Below are positions 8,501 to 17,122 of a stretch of 64,000 nt of DNA, piece after piece. This DNA is from Cystobacter ferrugineus (lineage in GTDB: Bacteria > Myxococcota > Myxococcia > Myxococcales > Myxococcaceae): the NCBI RefSeq assembly GCF_001887355.1, contig NZ_MPIN01000016.1, positions 842 through 64,841 of the forward strand, given 5' to 3'. The notes under the pieces were generated by a model, which was not told where the DNA came from, ran no database searches, and was given only the letters and a program-made list of their open reading frames with translations. Position 1 is the stretch's first letter. Each line of letters starts with the position of its first letter. The position numbers and the translations under genes are program-made.

Positions 8501-11492
8501 CGAGCCCCTGCTCCTGCGAGGTCACTGTCGGGAAGTTCTGGTGGCGGACCATCACCGGCACCAGGGGAATCTGGCTGCTGTCGCGCTGCTTCTGCAGCGC
8601 CGCCAGGATGTGCTCGAACGGCAGGTCGCGATGCTTCATGCCTTCCAGCACCTGCGCTCGCGCCCGCTGCAGCACCGTCTCGGCCGTGGGATTCCCGCTG
8701 AGGTCGAGCCTGATGGCGAGGATGTTGACGAAGAAGCCAATCAGGTTCTCGAGCTCGAAGTGGTCACGGCCCGCCACCGTGGCACCCACGCACAGATCAT
8801 CCCGACCCGTGTACCGGTTCAGCACGATTGCCGTGCTGGCCATCAACGTCATGAACACCGTCGCCTGATGGCTCTTGCTCACCTCCGACAGACGGGTGGC
8901 GAGTTCCGCCGGGTACTGGTGCCGGACACTCGCGGCACGCCAGGTCCTGTTGGACGGGCGGGCGAAGTCGTACGGAAGCGACAACCCTTCCTGGTAGCCC
9001 TCGAGCGTCTTCTTCCAGTAGTCGAGGTGACTGCTGAGGTCCTGCTGACGCTGCCACACGGAGTAGTCGGCATACTGGATTGGCAGGACCGGCAGGTTCG
9101 GCTGCGAGCCCGTCTCGGCCGCCTTGTAGAACTCGTAGAGGTCCCGCAGCAGGATGTCGATCGACCACCCATCACAGATGATGTGATGCATGTTCATCAA
9201 GAACACGTGGTGATCGGGCGTCACCCGCAGGACCGAGGTCTTCAGCAGGGGGCCCTTCGCAAGGTCGAACACGTGGCCCGCGTGGGCCGCCATGCGGGCC
9301 GGGACTTCCGACGCATCGACCTCATATAGCGGAACCTCGATCCACAGGGAGTCGGCGATCCGCTGGACGGGATCTCCTCCGCCCTCGGAGACGACGAACG
9401 TCGTCCGCAAGGTCTCGTGGCGAGCCACCAGCCCGTTGATGGCGGCGCGCAGCGCCGGCATCGACAGCCCCTTGCCACGCATGTGGCAGGCGAAGGCAAC
9501 GTTGTAGCTGCTCCGCTGCTCGACCATGTGCTCGTGCACGAACCAGAGCCGCTCCTGGACGTGCGACAGCGGAAGCGCCTGGCCGCGGTCCGTCATGCTG
9601 ATCAGCCTCTGCGCCGGACCGTTCCGCTCGGCAAGAGCCGCGTCGACGGCGCTCGCAAAGCCCTCCAGCACGGGGGTCTCGAACAGGGTGTTGATGGGCA
9701 GTTCGAGATCGAACTTCTGCCGGATCCGCGAGAACATCTGGGCGGCGAGAAGCGAATGGCCTCCCAGTTCGAAAAAGTTGTGCGTCGCGCCGACGGTCAG
9801 GGGGGCCCGGCCCTGGCTGAGGACGTCGCTCCAGATTTCGGCCAGTACCTTCTCGGTTTCCGTGCGAGGCGCCACGTACCCCTCGGTCTGCTCCTCCACC
9901 TTGGGGTCGGGCAGGCTCAACCGATCCACCTTGTCATTGGGAAGACGTGGCAGCGCCGCCAGCACCTGGAAGATCGTCGGCACCATGTAGGCCGGCAGGG
10001 ACGCCGACAGGTAGTCCCGGATCTCCTGGATGGGAGCAGCCCCCTTCGCCCTCGGCACGACGTAGGCGACCAGTTGCGGATTCGCCCCGCCGAGCGGCCA
10101 GCCCACCACCGCCACCTCGAGGATGTCGGGATGCGCCCCGAGGACCTTCTCGACCTGCCGGACGTCCACGCGATACCCGCGGATCTTCACCTCGTAGTCC
10201 CGGCGCCCGAGGAACTCCAGGGAACCATCCGGCAGGTAGCGGGCGAGGTCGCCTGTCTTGTACAGGCGCGAACCGTCCTCCGCGTGAGGGTTGGCGATGA
10301 ACCGCTCCGCCGTCAACTCGGGAAGGCCCCAGTAGCCCCGCGCCGTGCTCAGGCTCTCCACGTACATCTCACCCATCGCGCCGACGGGCACCATCCGGAG
10401 CTCTTCGTCGAGGACGAACACCCGCGTGTTGCGGATGGGCCGCCCGATCGGCACGAAGCCCGTGTTGCCAGCCTGGTCCCCTGGGTCGCAGTAGGTGACG
10501 TCGTTGATCTCGGTGCAGCCATAGATGTACCAGGGGGTGACCCACGGCATGGCCGCCCGGAGCTTCGCCAGCAGCTCTGTTGGGCAGGGCTCGATCGAGA
10601 TGTACAGGTGGCGCAGCGAGCGGAGGCGCTCGTACGCGCCATTCACGCTCGAGAGAATCGCCGCCAGCTGGGAGGGAAAAGTATAGAGCCGCGTGACGCG
10701 CCACTGCTCCAGCTCACGAACGAAGCTGGCAACGTCGCGGACAGTCGCATCGTCGATGAAGACCTGCGGGACACCCGCGACCAATCCCGCGAAGAGTTCC
10801 TTCACTGAGATGGCGAATGACGTGGACGTCTTCTGGGCCACCACTTCGTTCTCGCCGAACGGCACCCGCGCCAGGAGTGCATGCAGCCAGTTGAGGATCT
10901 GGCGATGGGGCACCATGACGCCCTTCGGCACTCCGGACGAGCCCGACGTGTACATCACGTACGCGAGCTGCTCCGGCAACACCTTCACAGGCGGGTCGCG
11001 GGTCTCGCGCGCCAGGAGCTGTTCGTCATCGAGGTAGACGATCTGCTCCTCGCCCGAGCGGAGGCGCTCGCCGAGCGCCCGGCTCGACACCACCATCCGC
11101 GGCCGGGCGTCCGTCAGGACCTGCTGCATGTAATCGGCGGGGTACTGCGGATCCAACGGGACATAACACCCGCCCGCCTTGAGGACGCCCAGGATGGCGA
11201 TGAGCTGCTCGGCGGAGCGCTCGAACAGGACGCCCACGGGAACATCCGGCCCGACGCCTCGCGCGATCAGGTGATGCGCGAGCTGGTTCGTCCGCCGGTT
11301 GAGTTCTCCGTAAGTCAAGCGCCCCTGGCGGCCGAGACACGCCGTGGCGTCAGGCGCCCTCTCGACCTGGAGGTTGAACAAGTCAACCACGCTCTTGGAC
11401 AGATCCAGCGATATCCCCGTCTCGTTCGAGCGGGAGATGACGTTGGCGTCTTCGGAGTCGAGGAGCGCGAAGTCAGACAATTTGGTGGCCAT
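5514..11492 (-). CDS. cysG: NRPS CysG: A-PCP-C-A-PCP-TE, two PABA modules and release
   Basis: 1992 aa. Approximate order: A1 30-505, PCP1 with LGGHSL near 574, C domain with HHIICDG near 767, A2 1090-1570, PCP2 with LGGHSL near 1637, thioesterase with GWSSGG near 1784. Both A domains lack the Asp that binds an alpha-amino group: the A4 segments read FAISVKE and FAVSMKE. Pocket residues read A-I-K-Y-?-S-I-D (A1) and A-V-K-Y-?-A-N-D (A2), which fit the PABA codes known from cystobactamid and albicidin assembly lines. The A5 motif is YGCTE rather than YGPTE in both. The terminal TE marks this as the releasing synthetase. The start ATG has GGGAGA 6 nt upstream. Confidence 0.93.
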   Translation of the reverse strand: MATKLSDFALLDSEDANVISRSNETGISLDLSKSVVDLFNLQVERAPDATACLGRQGRLTYGELNRRTNQLAHHLIARGVGPDVPVGVLFERSAEQLIAILGVLKAGGCYVPLDPQYPADYMQQVLTDARPRMVVSSRALGERLRSGEEQIVYLDDEQLLARETRDPPVKVLPEQLAYVMYTSGSSGVPKGVMVPHRQILNWLHALLARVPFGENEVVAQKTSTSFAISVKELFAGLVAGVPQVFIDDATVRDVASFVRELEQWRVTRLYTFPSQLAAILSSVNGAYERLRSLRHLYISIEPCPTELLAKLRAAMPWVTPWYIYGCTEINDVTYCDPGDQAGNTGFVPIGRPIRNTRVFVLDEELRMVPVGAMGEMYVESLSTARGYWGLPELTAERFIANPHAEDGSRLYKTGDLARYLPDGSLEFLGRRDYEVKIRGYRVDVRQVEKVLGAHPDILEVAVVGWPLGGANPQLVAYVVPRAKGAAPIQEIRDYLSASLPAYMVPTIFQVLAALPRLPNDKVDRLSLPDPKVEEQTEGYVAPRTETEKVLAEIWSDVLSQGRAPLTVGATHNFFELGGHSLLAAQMFSRIRQKFDLELPINTLFETPVLEGFASAVDAALAERNGPAQRLISMTDRGQALPLSHVQERLWFVHEHMVEQRSSYNVAFACHMRGKGLSMPALRAAINGLVARHETLRTTFVVSEGGGDPVQRIADSLWIEVPLYEVDASEVPARMAAHAGHVFDLAKGPLLKTSVLRVTPDHHVFLMNMHHIICDGWSIDILLRDLYEFYKAAETGSQPNLPVLPIQYADYSVWQRQQDLSSHLDYWKKTLEGYQEGLSLPYDFARPSNRTWRAASVRHQYPAELATRLSEVSKSHQATVFMTLMASTAIVLNRYTGRDDLCVGATVAGRDHFELENLIGFFVNILAIRLDLSGNPTAETVLQRARAQVLEGMKHRDLPFEHILAALQKQRDSSQIPLVPVMVRHQNFPTVTSQEQGLDLGIGEIEFGERTTPNELDIQFIGEGSTLEVVVEYAKDLFSERTIQRLITHLQQVLQTLVDKPDCRLTDFPLVAGDALQGGVSGSGGATKTGKLDVSKSPVELFNERVEASPDAVACMGADGSLTYRELDRRANQVARHLMGRGVGRETRVGLWFERSPDLLVALLGILKAGGCFVPLDPSYPQEYINNIVADAQPLLVMSSRALGSRLSLEAGRLVYLDDALAASTDASDPQVRIDPEQLIYVMYTSGSTGLPKGVLVPHRQILNWLYPLWAMVPFGQDEVVAQKTSTAFAVSMKELFTGLLAGVPQVFIDGTVVKDAAAFVLHLERWRVTRLYTLPSHLDAILSHVDGAAERLRSLRHVILAGEPCPVELMEKLRETLPSCTAWFNYGCTEVNDISYCVPNEQFHSSGFVPIGRPIQYTRALVLDDELRTVPVGIMGEIYVESPGTARGYWRQPDLTAERFIPNPFGEPGSRLYRTGDMARCLEDGSLEFLGRRDYEVKIRGHRVDVRQVEKILASHPEVLESAVLGWPRGAKNPQLLAYAATKPGRPLSTENVREYLSARLPTYMVPTLYQFLPALPRLPNGKLDRFGLPDHKKVEVGGVYVAPQTPTEKVLAGLWAECLKQGDMPAPQVGRLHNFFDLGGHSLLANRVLMQVQRHFGVSLGISALFGSPVLNDFAAAIDKALGTEEPGEEGSSDAREVAAKDTSVIVPLSTHGTLPSLFCVHPVGGQVHAYRELAQAMEKHASMYALQSEGAREFDTIETLARFYADAIRGAQPDGSYRLLGWSSGGLITLAIARELEHQGCAVEYVGLVDSKPIPRLAGERGWASLIAATNILGAMRGRGFSVAEVDAAGKLLESRGWTEESFASEGHAALEELARHFGITVAQESSEYLLARFKTTKYYLSLFAGFKPAALGPETYLYEASERVGATSNDDTGEWGDALDRKALRANIVQVPGNHYTVLQGENVLQLAGRIAEALSAIDNSVVTRTRAS

Positions 11493-11531
11493 TCGAAATC
11501 TCCCAGGAGGTCCTATTGTGCTGAATGTTGC

Positions 11532-12569
11532 TCAGAGCTGCGCTTTGCCCTTGATCGAAACGACGACCTTCTCCATCGCGGGAGGAATGGCCTTGAGCTC
11601 GACTTGATCGTAACCCGTGTTCTTGAACATCCGCTCCAGATCGGAGTAGGCGTAGGTCTCACCGCCGGGCGTCGTGCCGAGCATCATCATGCTGAACGTG
11701 GCGGCAAGCGGAGGCGACGTCCGGTCCTCGTTCGCGATGAACTCGAACGTCAGCACACGGCCGCCCTCCTTCAGGGCAGCGTGGGCCTTCTTGAGGATCT
11801 TCTCGCAGCCCGCCTCGTCGAAGTGATGCAAGAAGTTCGTCAGGAGGATGACGTCCAGCTCCTTGCCGAAGTCCACGGAGAAGGCATCTCCCGGGCGGAA
11901 CTCGACCCTGTCGAGAACTCCCGCCTTCGTCGCGTTCTCGCGCGCCACCTGTAGCACGTTTTCCCAGTCGAGGAACGTCACATGCGCCTTCGGATTCCGC
12001 TGGGCGATGGCCAGGCCGAAGAGGCCGTGGCCGGCGGCGACATCGAGCACCTTGAGCGGCTGGTTCGCCTGGCGGTCCGCCAGTTCCGCGAGCAGGAGGG
12101 ATGGCAGGGACATCATCGGCGCCATCGCGCGCGCGAACGTCACCCACTGCGGATGATCTGGCGCCACCACCCCTTTTTCCGGCAGCGTCAACTCGCCCGT
12201 CCGCACCACCGACGCGAGGTCCTTGAAGCCGTCCATGATGTACGGCGACAGAAGGAAATCAATGCTGCCGCCCAGATAGCCGGGCGACTTCTTGTCCAGA
12301 AACAGGGCCATCTCTCGCGTGAGGAAGAACAGCTCACCCGCGTTCTTGAGGAACCCGATCGACACGAGGAACCGGCAGAGAATGCGGATGCCACGCGGCG
12401 ACGCGTTGCAGGCCTTCGCGATCTCGGCCAGGGTCTTGCCCTTCTCGCCAACGACGTCGAACACGCCGAGCTCGATGGCCGCCTTGACGGCGGCGGTCCG
12501 GTAGTACGCATTGACCGTCGTGTAGAAGAGATCGAAAGAAAACGCGGAGGCTTGGTTCTGAGCGGTCAT
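11532..12569 (-). CDS. cysF: SAM-dependent O-methyltransferase CysF
   Basis: A 345-aa class I small-molecule O-methyltransferase with a winged-helix dimerisation domain (about 1-110) and a Rossmann SAM domain. Motif I is VLDVAAGHGLFG at about 174-185, and the likely general-base histidine is in NFLHHFDE near 240. In the cystobactamid pathway CysF methylates the phenol of 3-hydroxy-PABA, giving the methoxy group that CysS then extends. The ATG start at 12569 gives MTAQNQ; an upstream in-frame GTG at 12608 would overlap the end of cysE and add 13 residues of poor quality. It lies 39 nt before cysG. Confidence 0.88.
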   Translation of the reverse strand: MTAQNQASAFSFDLFYTTVNAYYRTAAVKAAIELGVFDVVGEKGKTLAEIAKACNASPRGIRILCRFLVSIGFLKNAGELFFLTREMALFLDKKSPGYLGGSIDFLLSPYIMDGFKDLASVVRTGELTLPEKGVVAPDHPQWVTFARAMAPMMSLPSLLLAELADRQANQPLKVLDVAAGHGLFGLAIAQRNPKAHVTFLDWENVLQVARENATKAGVLDRVEFRPGDAFSVDFGKELDVILLTNFLHHFDEAGCEKILKKAHAALKEGGRVLTFEFIANEDRTSPPLAATFSMMMLGTTPGGETYAYSDLERMFKNTGYDQVELKAIPPAMEKVVVSIKGKAQL

Positions 12570-12591
12570 TATTTGGGAATCCGTTTTCTCG

Positions 12592-13413
12592 CTACAACAC
12601 ACACTCAAGCAGTGCCGCTCGCACGAGCGCCACGACCTGCGACTTGTGGGAATTCAGGAAGAAATGGCCACCATCTATTGCGTACTGGCTCGCGCCGCCC
12701 GTCGTCAGCTCGGACCACCGCTGGACGAACTCGCCGTCGACCAGGTGGTCGCTCTCGCCTCGCAGGATGCTGACGTCGCACGTCAGGGTGGGTCCGGGGC
12801 GAAACACATACGTCTCGCCGAGCGCGAAGTCCGCGCGCAGTCTTGGCAGCAGAATCTGCATCAGCCGGGCGTCGTCGAGCACTTCCTGGGGCGTACCGCC
12901 CATCTTCCGGATCGCCCGGAGAAAGTCCTCGTCGTTGAGGCCGCTGATCTTACTCCTGTTGTTCGGGTAGTGAGGGGCGGACTTGGCCGACAGGAAGTGA
13001 TGCCGCATGCGGCCCTTCAGTTCGTCGTGGAGCCTTCGCGCCACCTCGAAGCTGATCAAGGCGCCATTGCTGTGGCCGAAAAAAGCGAAGTTGATGCCAA
13101 GCAACGGCGTCATCACCGCCAGCAGTTGTGACGCCATCTCGTCACAGTCGCTGATCGGCGGCAACGCCAGGTTGGTACCGCGCCCGGGGTACTGAACGCC
13201 GAGGACCTCGACCCCCTCGGGCATCGCCGCGGCCCAGTCCCGGAAGATGTTCGCGTCGCCACCGGCGTACGGAAAGCAGAAGAGCCGCAGCCTGGGCCGC
13301 GCCTGCGGGTTGAACGCAATCATCCACTGGCCCCGGGGACGCGCACGCGGTTCGGATGGTCCCGGGGGGCTTGACGCTCGAATGGGCAGGTCTCGACTCG
13401 ACGTAGGCTTCAC
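12592..13413 (-). CDS. cysE: Type II thioesterase CysE
   Basis: An alpha/beta-hydrolase of the external thioesterase (GrsT/TesA) family. It has FPYAGGDA near residue 47, the nucleophile elbow GHSNG (S115 from the chosen start) and the C-terminal GGHFF histidine. Such enzymes hydrolyse misprimed acyl groups from NRPS carrier domains. The GTG start forms a GTGA overlap with the cysD stop, which suggests coupled translation. The first 30 residues are Pro/Arg-rich and unlike the family, so ATG 13323 (MIAFNPQARP) could be the true start. Confidence 0.88.
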   Translation of the reverse strand: MKPTSSRDLPIRASSPPGPSEPRARPRGQWMIAFNPQARPRLRLFCFPYAGGDANIFRDWAAAMPEGVEVLGVQYPGRGTNLALPPISDCDEMASQLLAVMTPLLGINFAFFGHSNGALISFEVARRLHDELKGRMRHHFLSAKSAPHYPNNRSKISGLNDEDFLRAIRKMGGTPQEVLDDARLMQILLPRLRADFALGETYVFRPGPTLTCDVSILRGESDHLVDGEFVQRWSELTTGGASQYAIDGGHFFLNSHKSQVVALVRAALLECVL

Positions 13414-15608
13414 GCGCTAGGCTCCACTGCATCAATTGCCGACCCGTGGCCACGAATGACCCTTCGCGGCTTCTCCTCCAGGCACAGAACCCGGTCGCGC
13501 AACTGAGGTTCGAAGGGAGCACCCGCGCCATTGATGTACTGCCAAATCGGCCGGAGGATGGATTCCGCCTTGAGCAGGATCTCCTGAAACTCCCCCTCCG
13601 GCTGTGACAAGTAGGTGATGGCTCCGCCGGCACCGAACTTCACGAGGGTGCCGTCGTAGGACAAGGTGCGGATGGCGATGTTCAGGTCGGCGATCCGGTT
13701 GTACCCGAGGTAGCCGATCGTGCCGCAGTAGATACCCCGAGGGCTCTTCTCGAGCCGATCGATGATCTCCATCGTGCGGATCTTGGGAGCCCCGGTGATG
13801 GATCCCCCCGGGAAGACCGCGCGCAGGAGGTCAACGAGGCTGCACTCCGGCGTCAAGGTCGATTCGACGGTGCTGACCATCTGATGGACCGTCTTGAAGC
13901 TCTCGATGTCCATTAGATTGGAGACATGGACGCTGCCCGGCACGGACACCCGTCCCAGGTCGTTCCGCATCAGGTCCACGATCATCAGGTTCTCCGCCCG
14001 GTCCTTCTCCGAGGCGGCCAGACGCGCGGCATTCGTGCTGTCGGTGGCGGGGTCGTCAGAGCGCGCGCAGGTCCCCTTGATGGGCTTGGCCTGGACCGTC
14101 CCATCCTCATCCACCTTCAGGAAGCGCTCCGGGGAGGTACTGAGGACGCAGGTCTTGCCTGTCTTGATGAAAGCGCCGAACGGGGCGGGATTGCCTCTCC
14201 GCATCGTCACGTACAGCTCGACGGGATCCAGCTTCAGATCGAACGAGAAACCGTTCGTCAAGCAGACCTCGTAGGACTCCCCATCGACGATCTTCTCCTT
14301 GCAGCGCTCGATGGCGGCGAAGTAGTCATCCCGTCCACAATCCATTGATACCGAGATGGATTTCAACCCCAGGGACTGGGGCGAACGGGTGCCGCGCGGA
14401 AGCGACTTCAGAGCGTCGGCGGTCTCGTCCATCCAGGCGAGGACGCTCGCGCTCTCCTCGAGCTCCGCGATGGCGACCAGCCACACTTCTCGCGTCGAGT
14501 GGTCGAACGCCAGGAACCGCTTCACGTGCATCCACAAGGCGTCGGGAATAGTGTTCTTGTGCGTCGTCGCGGCCCCAAACGCCTCCTTCATTTCGTAGGT
14601 CATGAAGCCGATGTAGCCGCCATGAAACTCGAATGGCAGCCCATCCACGGGGCGAACAACGATACGGCTTTCGAGCGCCCGCTCCAGCGCCGCCAGGTAC
14701 CGCTCGGCGCCCCCCTCTGACGCCGCTTCCGCAGCGCCGTACGTCAGCAGCGAGCCCTCCGGCACGCAGCCCATGAAGGAGAACCGGGATATCCCTTCTC
14801 TCACGGACTGGCTGTCGAGCCAGAAGCAGTGCTCGCGGCCCGCATACAGGCCCAGGAAAACGGTCTCGGCCTCGAGAGACGTCGCCAGCCGCCTGGTGAA
14901 CGTCTGAAGTTCCCTTCTCCGCTCCGGTGTGCGGCGGGCGCTCGGGTCACGCCTGGCAGCACCTGCGCCGACACCGTTGCCGGCAGTCGAATGGGGACGG
15001 CGCGACGGAACCTCTTTCCCCGCGTATCGGTACGCCTCGTCACGGAAATTGGAGATGAGCTGCAAGCCGTGCGCAGTCAGAATCGACTCGGGATGGAACT
15101 GGACGCCCCACTTCGGGCGACTCACGTGCCGCAACCCCATGATCAGGCCGCATTCCGTCCGAGCGGTGACGACCAGGTTCGCGGGAAGCGACTCCGGCCG
15201 CACGACCAGCGAGTGATATCTCACCGCGTCGAAGCTCGGCGGGAGTCCCAGAAACACGCCCGTGCCGTCATGGTAGATGGTCGACGTCCTGCCGTGGAAC
15301 GGAACCGGAGCGTGAGTGATCTCGCCCCCGTAGATGTACGCCAGCCCTTGATGGCCCAGGCAGACCCCAAACACCGGGAACTCATCCTGCTCGAGCGCGT
15401 CTCGCGAGACATTGAAATCCTTCGGATTGGTCACCGAGCCCGGACCCGGAGAAACCAGGATGCATCCGAAGGAGCCCAAGGCCTTGATTTCTTGCCAGGT
15501 ATGCTGGTCGTTGCGGACGACCAACGGCTCGCTCCCGAACGTCTGCGCAACGTAGTCCGCCAGATTCCAGGTGAACGAATCGTAGTTGTCGATGATGAGG
15601 CAACGCAT
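13410..15608 (-). CDS. cysD: Fused aminodeoxychorismate synthase CysD (PabA-PabB)
   Basis: 732 aa. The N-terminal class I glutamine amidotransferase (1-190) carries the triad C83 (GVCLGHQ), H172 and E174 (FHPES). A linker near 190-250 leads to the chorismate-binding PabB domain (about 250-715). That domain has PIKGT, whose lysine is the mark of ADC synthase (anthranilate synthase has PIAGT), plus GAPKIRTME. It converts chorismate and glutamine to 4-amino-4-deoxychorismate, which CysI turns into PABA. A dedicated fused copy inside the cluster gives precursor supply separate from folate synthesis. Confidence 0.94.
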   Translation of the reverse strand: MRCLIIDNYDSFTWNLADYVAQTFGSEPLVVRNDQHTWQEIKALGSFGCILVSPGPGSVTNPKDFNVSRDALEQDEFPVFGVCLGHQGLAYIYGGEITHAPVPFHGRTSTIYHDGTGVFLGLPPSFDAVRYHSLVVRPESLPANLVVTARTECGLIMGLRHVSRPKWGVQFHPESILTAHGLQLISNFRDEAYRYAGKEVPSRRPHSTAGNGVGAGAARRDPSARRTPERRRELQTFTRRLATSLEAETVFLGLYAGREHCFWLDSQSVREGISRFSFMGCVPEGSLLTYGAAEAASEGGAERYLAALERALESRIVVRPVDGLPFEFHGGYIGFMTYEMKEAFGAATTHKNTIPDALWMHVKRFLAFDHSTREVWLVAIAELEESASVLAWMDETADALKSLPRGTRSPQSLGLKSISVSMDCGRDDYFAAIERCKEKIVDGESYEVCLTNGFSFDLKLDPVELYVTMRRGNPAPFGAFIKTGKTCVLSTSPERFLKVDEDGTVQAKPIKGTCARSDDPATDSTNAARLAASEKDRAENLMIVDLMRNDLGRVSVPGSVHVSNLMDIESFKTVHQMVSTVESTLTPECSLVDLLRAVFPGGSITGAPKIRTMEIIDRLEKSPRGIYCGTIGYLGYNRIADLNIAIRTLSYDGTLVKFGAGGAITYLSQPEGEFQEILLKAESILRPIWQYINGAGAPFEPQLRDRVLCLEEKPRRVIRGHGSAIDAVEPSA

Positions 15609-15733
15609 GTGATGAGTGCTCTTTCCGGGGTGTCGGACACATACGAGGAGGCAGCTTGCCGCTCATGGCGAGCCCCTCTCCCGTTCCCACGAACTGCTCG
15701 CTCTTCTCCCGTCAACGATCCGACGGCTTCGTT

Positions 15734-17113
15734 TCATTCGTGCTCCTTGGGCGTGTTCCTGCCCTGGACCAGCGCGCTCAGCCGCGTCGCGGACGGGGCG
15801 ATCCACGAGGAGTACTGCCCGGGAGCCAGCTCCCGCTGCATCAGCGAGCGGACGTTCGCGAGTTCGCGAGGTGTGGGGAAGTACTCGGCGAGCTTCGCCT
15901 CCGTGCCGCGGGGGAGCAGTTTTCCGTCCACGTCGAAGGGCAGACCGGCGCAGGGGCCATAGGTCCTGCTGAAGCGCTCGTGAGGGAGGTACAACTGGAA
16001 GTCGACGCCCAGCGCTCGCAGGCTGGCGTTCCAGCGATCAATGAGCGTTTGCACTTCGGCGATGAACTGTCGTCGCATGATGGCGTTGATCGCCCACTCC
16101 CCTTCCACTTCCACGACGGTCAGTCCGTCGCCCATGCGCTCATCGATGCGAACGATCTGCGATTCGCTTCCCACGAAATTCCGCGGCCTCCGGAGCCCAG
16201 CCCGGAAGAGTTCGTTCGAGCGTTCGGAGCCGTCGTTTCCGAAGAGGTCGTAGACCTTCGGCGCCCAATAATTGAGATACTTCTGGACAACCGGGAACGG
16301 AATCGCCCCCGCGTGGAACGTATCGAACGTCCCCTCACGCAGGGTGACCTCGGCGGTCCTGGCCAGCACTCGTTCCAGACCCACGGCGCCCATGGCGATG
16401 TGGAGCGGTTCCTCGAACATCATGAACTTCGCCGCCCGGGCCAACGGGGCGAACGAAGCCTCGGTCACTGCATGTATCTGGTACTTGCCAACCCGGTCGG
16501 CCAGCAAGCACCACATGAAGTGGGACAGCCAGTCCTCGGTCGGATAGTTGAACGCCTCCAGCAAGCGGGGGTTCCTCGGGTCACCGCTCAGCCGCTCCAG
16601 GAGCGCTTCGGCCTCGACGACTCCGTCCTCACCGAAGTGGGCGAGCAGGAGGTGAACCATGGCCCAGGTGTGGCGCCCCTCCTCGAGGAAGAACTGGAAC
16701 ACGTTCTCCAGGTCCGGGTTGCTCGGCGCCATCTGCGTCAGCAGCCGGCTCTGCTCGACGGCGGCGTTCTCCACGTCGGCCTGCACGCAGATGTGCTGCA
16801 GCAGCAGCGTGCGGTATTCGCTCGGAACCTCCTCCCACGCCTTCTTGCCACGGTGGTCGCCGAAGGCGATCTCGTCCTGGTCCATCGGCACCATGAAGAG
16901 GCCCCAGCGATACTCGTCGGGACGCATCGTCTTGTACTCGGCCCAGTCCACGCCGCTGACCGCCCCGGTCGGCGTGCGAAGGCGCATCTGCCGATCGAGG
17001 AACTCGGTGGGCCCCCGCTCGCGCCACCACACGTGGAACTTCTTCTGGTACGAGGAGATCTGCCGTGCGAGCTGCGTCCGCTCGTCGAGGCCGATGTTGT
17101 TGGGAAGTATCAT
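15734..17113 (-). CDS. cysC: BoxB-like diiron oxygenase CysC (probable PABA ring hydroxylase)
   Basis: A 459-aa protein strongly resembling BoxB, the benzoyl-CoA 2,3-epoxidase. All six diiron ligands known for BoxB appear at a constant offset of five residues: E115, E145, H148 (EEGRH), D206, E235 and H238 (EEPLH). BoxB acts on a CoA thioester, so this enzyme may hydroxylate the PABA ring at C2 or C3 while it is CoA- or carrier-bound. No BoxA reductase lies in the window. GGGAG sits 5 nt before the ATG. It follows cysB by 9 nt. The assignment to ring hydroxylation is inferred from product structure. Confidence 0.85.
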   Translation of the reverse strand: MILPNNIGLDERTQLARQISSYQKKFHVWWRERGPTEFLDRQMRLRTPTGAVSGVDWAEYKTMRPDEYRWGLFMVPMDQDEIAFGDHRGKKAWEEVPSEYRTLLLQHICVQADVENAAVEQSRLLTQMAPSNPDLENVFQFFLEEGRHTWAMVHLLLAHFGEDGVVEAEALLERLSGDPRNPRLLEAFNYPTEDWLSHFMWCLLADRVGKYQIHAVTEASFAPLARAAKFMMFEEPLHIAMGAVGLERVLARTAEVTLREGTFDTFHAGAIPFPVVQKYLNYWAPKVYDLFGNDGSERSNELFRAGLRRPRNFVGSESQIVRIDERMGDGLTVVEVEGEWAINAIMRRQFIAEVQTLIDRWNASLRALGVDFQLYLPHERFSRTYGPCAGLPFDVDGKLLPRGTEAKLAEYFPTPRELANVRSLMQRELAPGQYSSWIAPSATRLSALVQGRNTPKEHE

Positions 17114-17122
17114 GTTGTCTCC

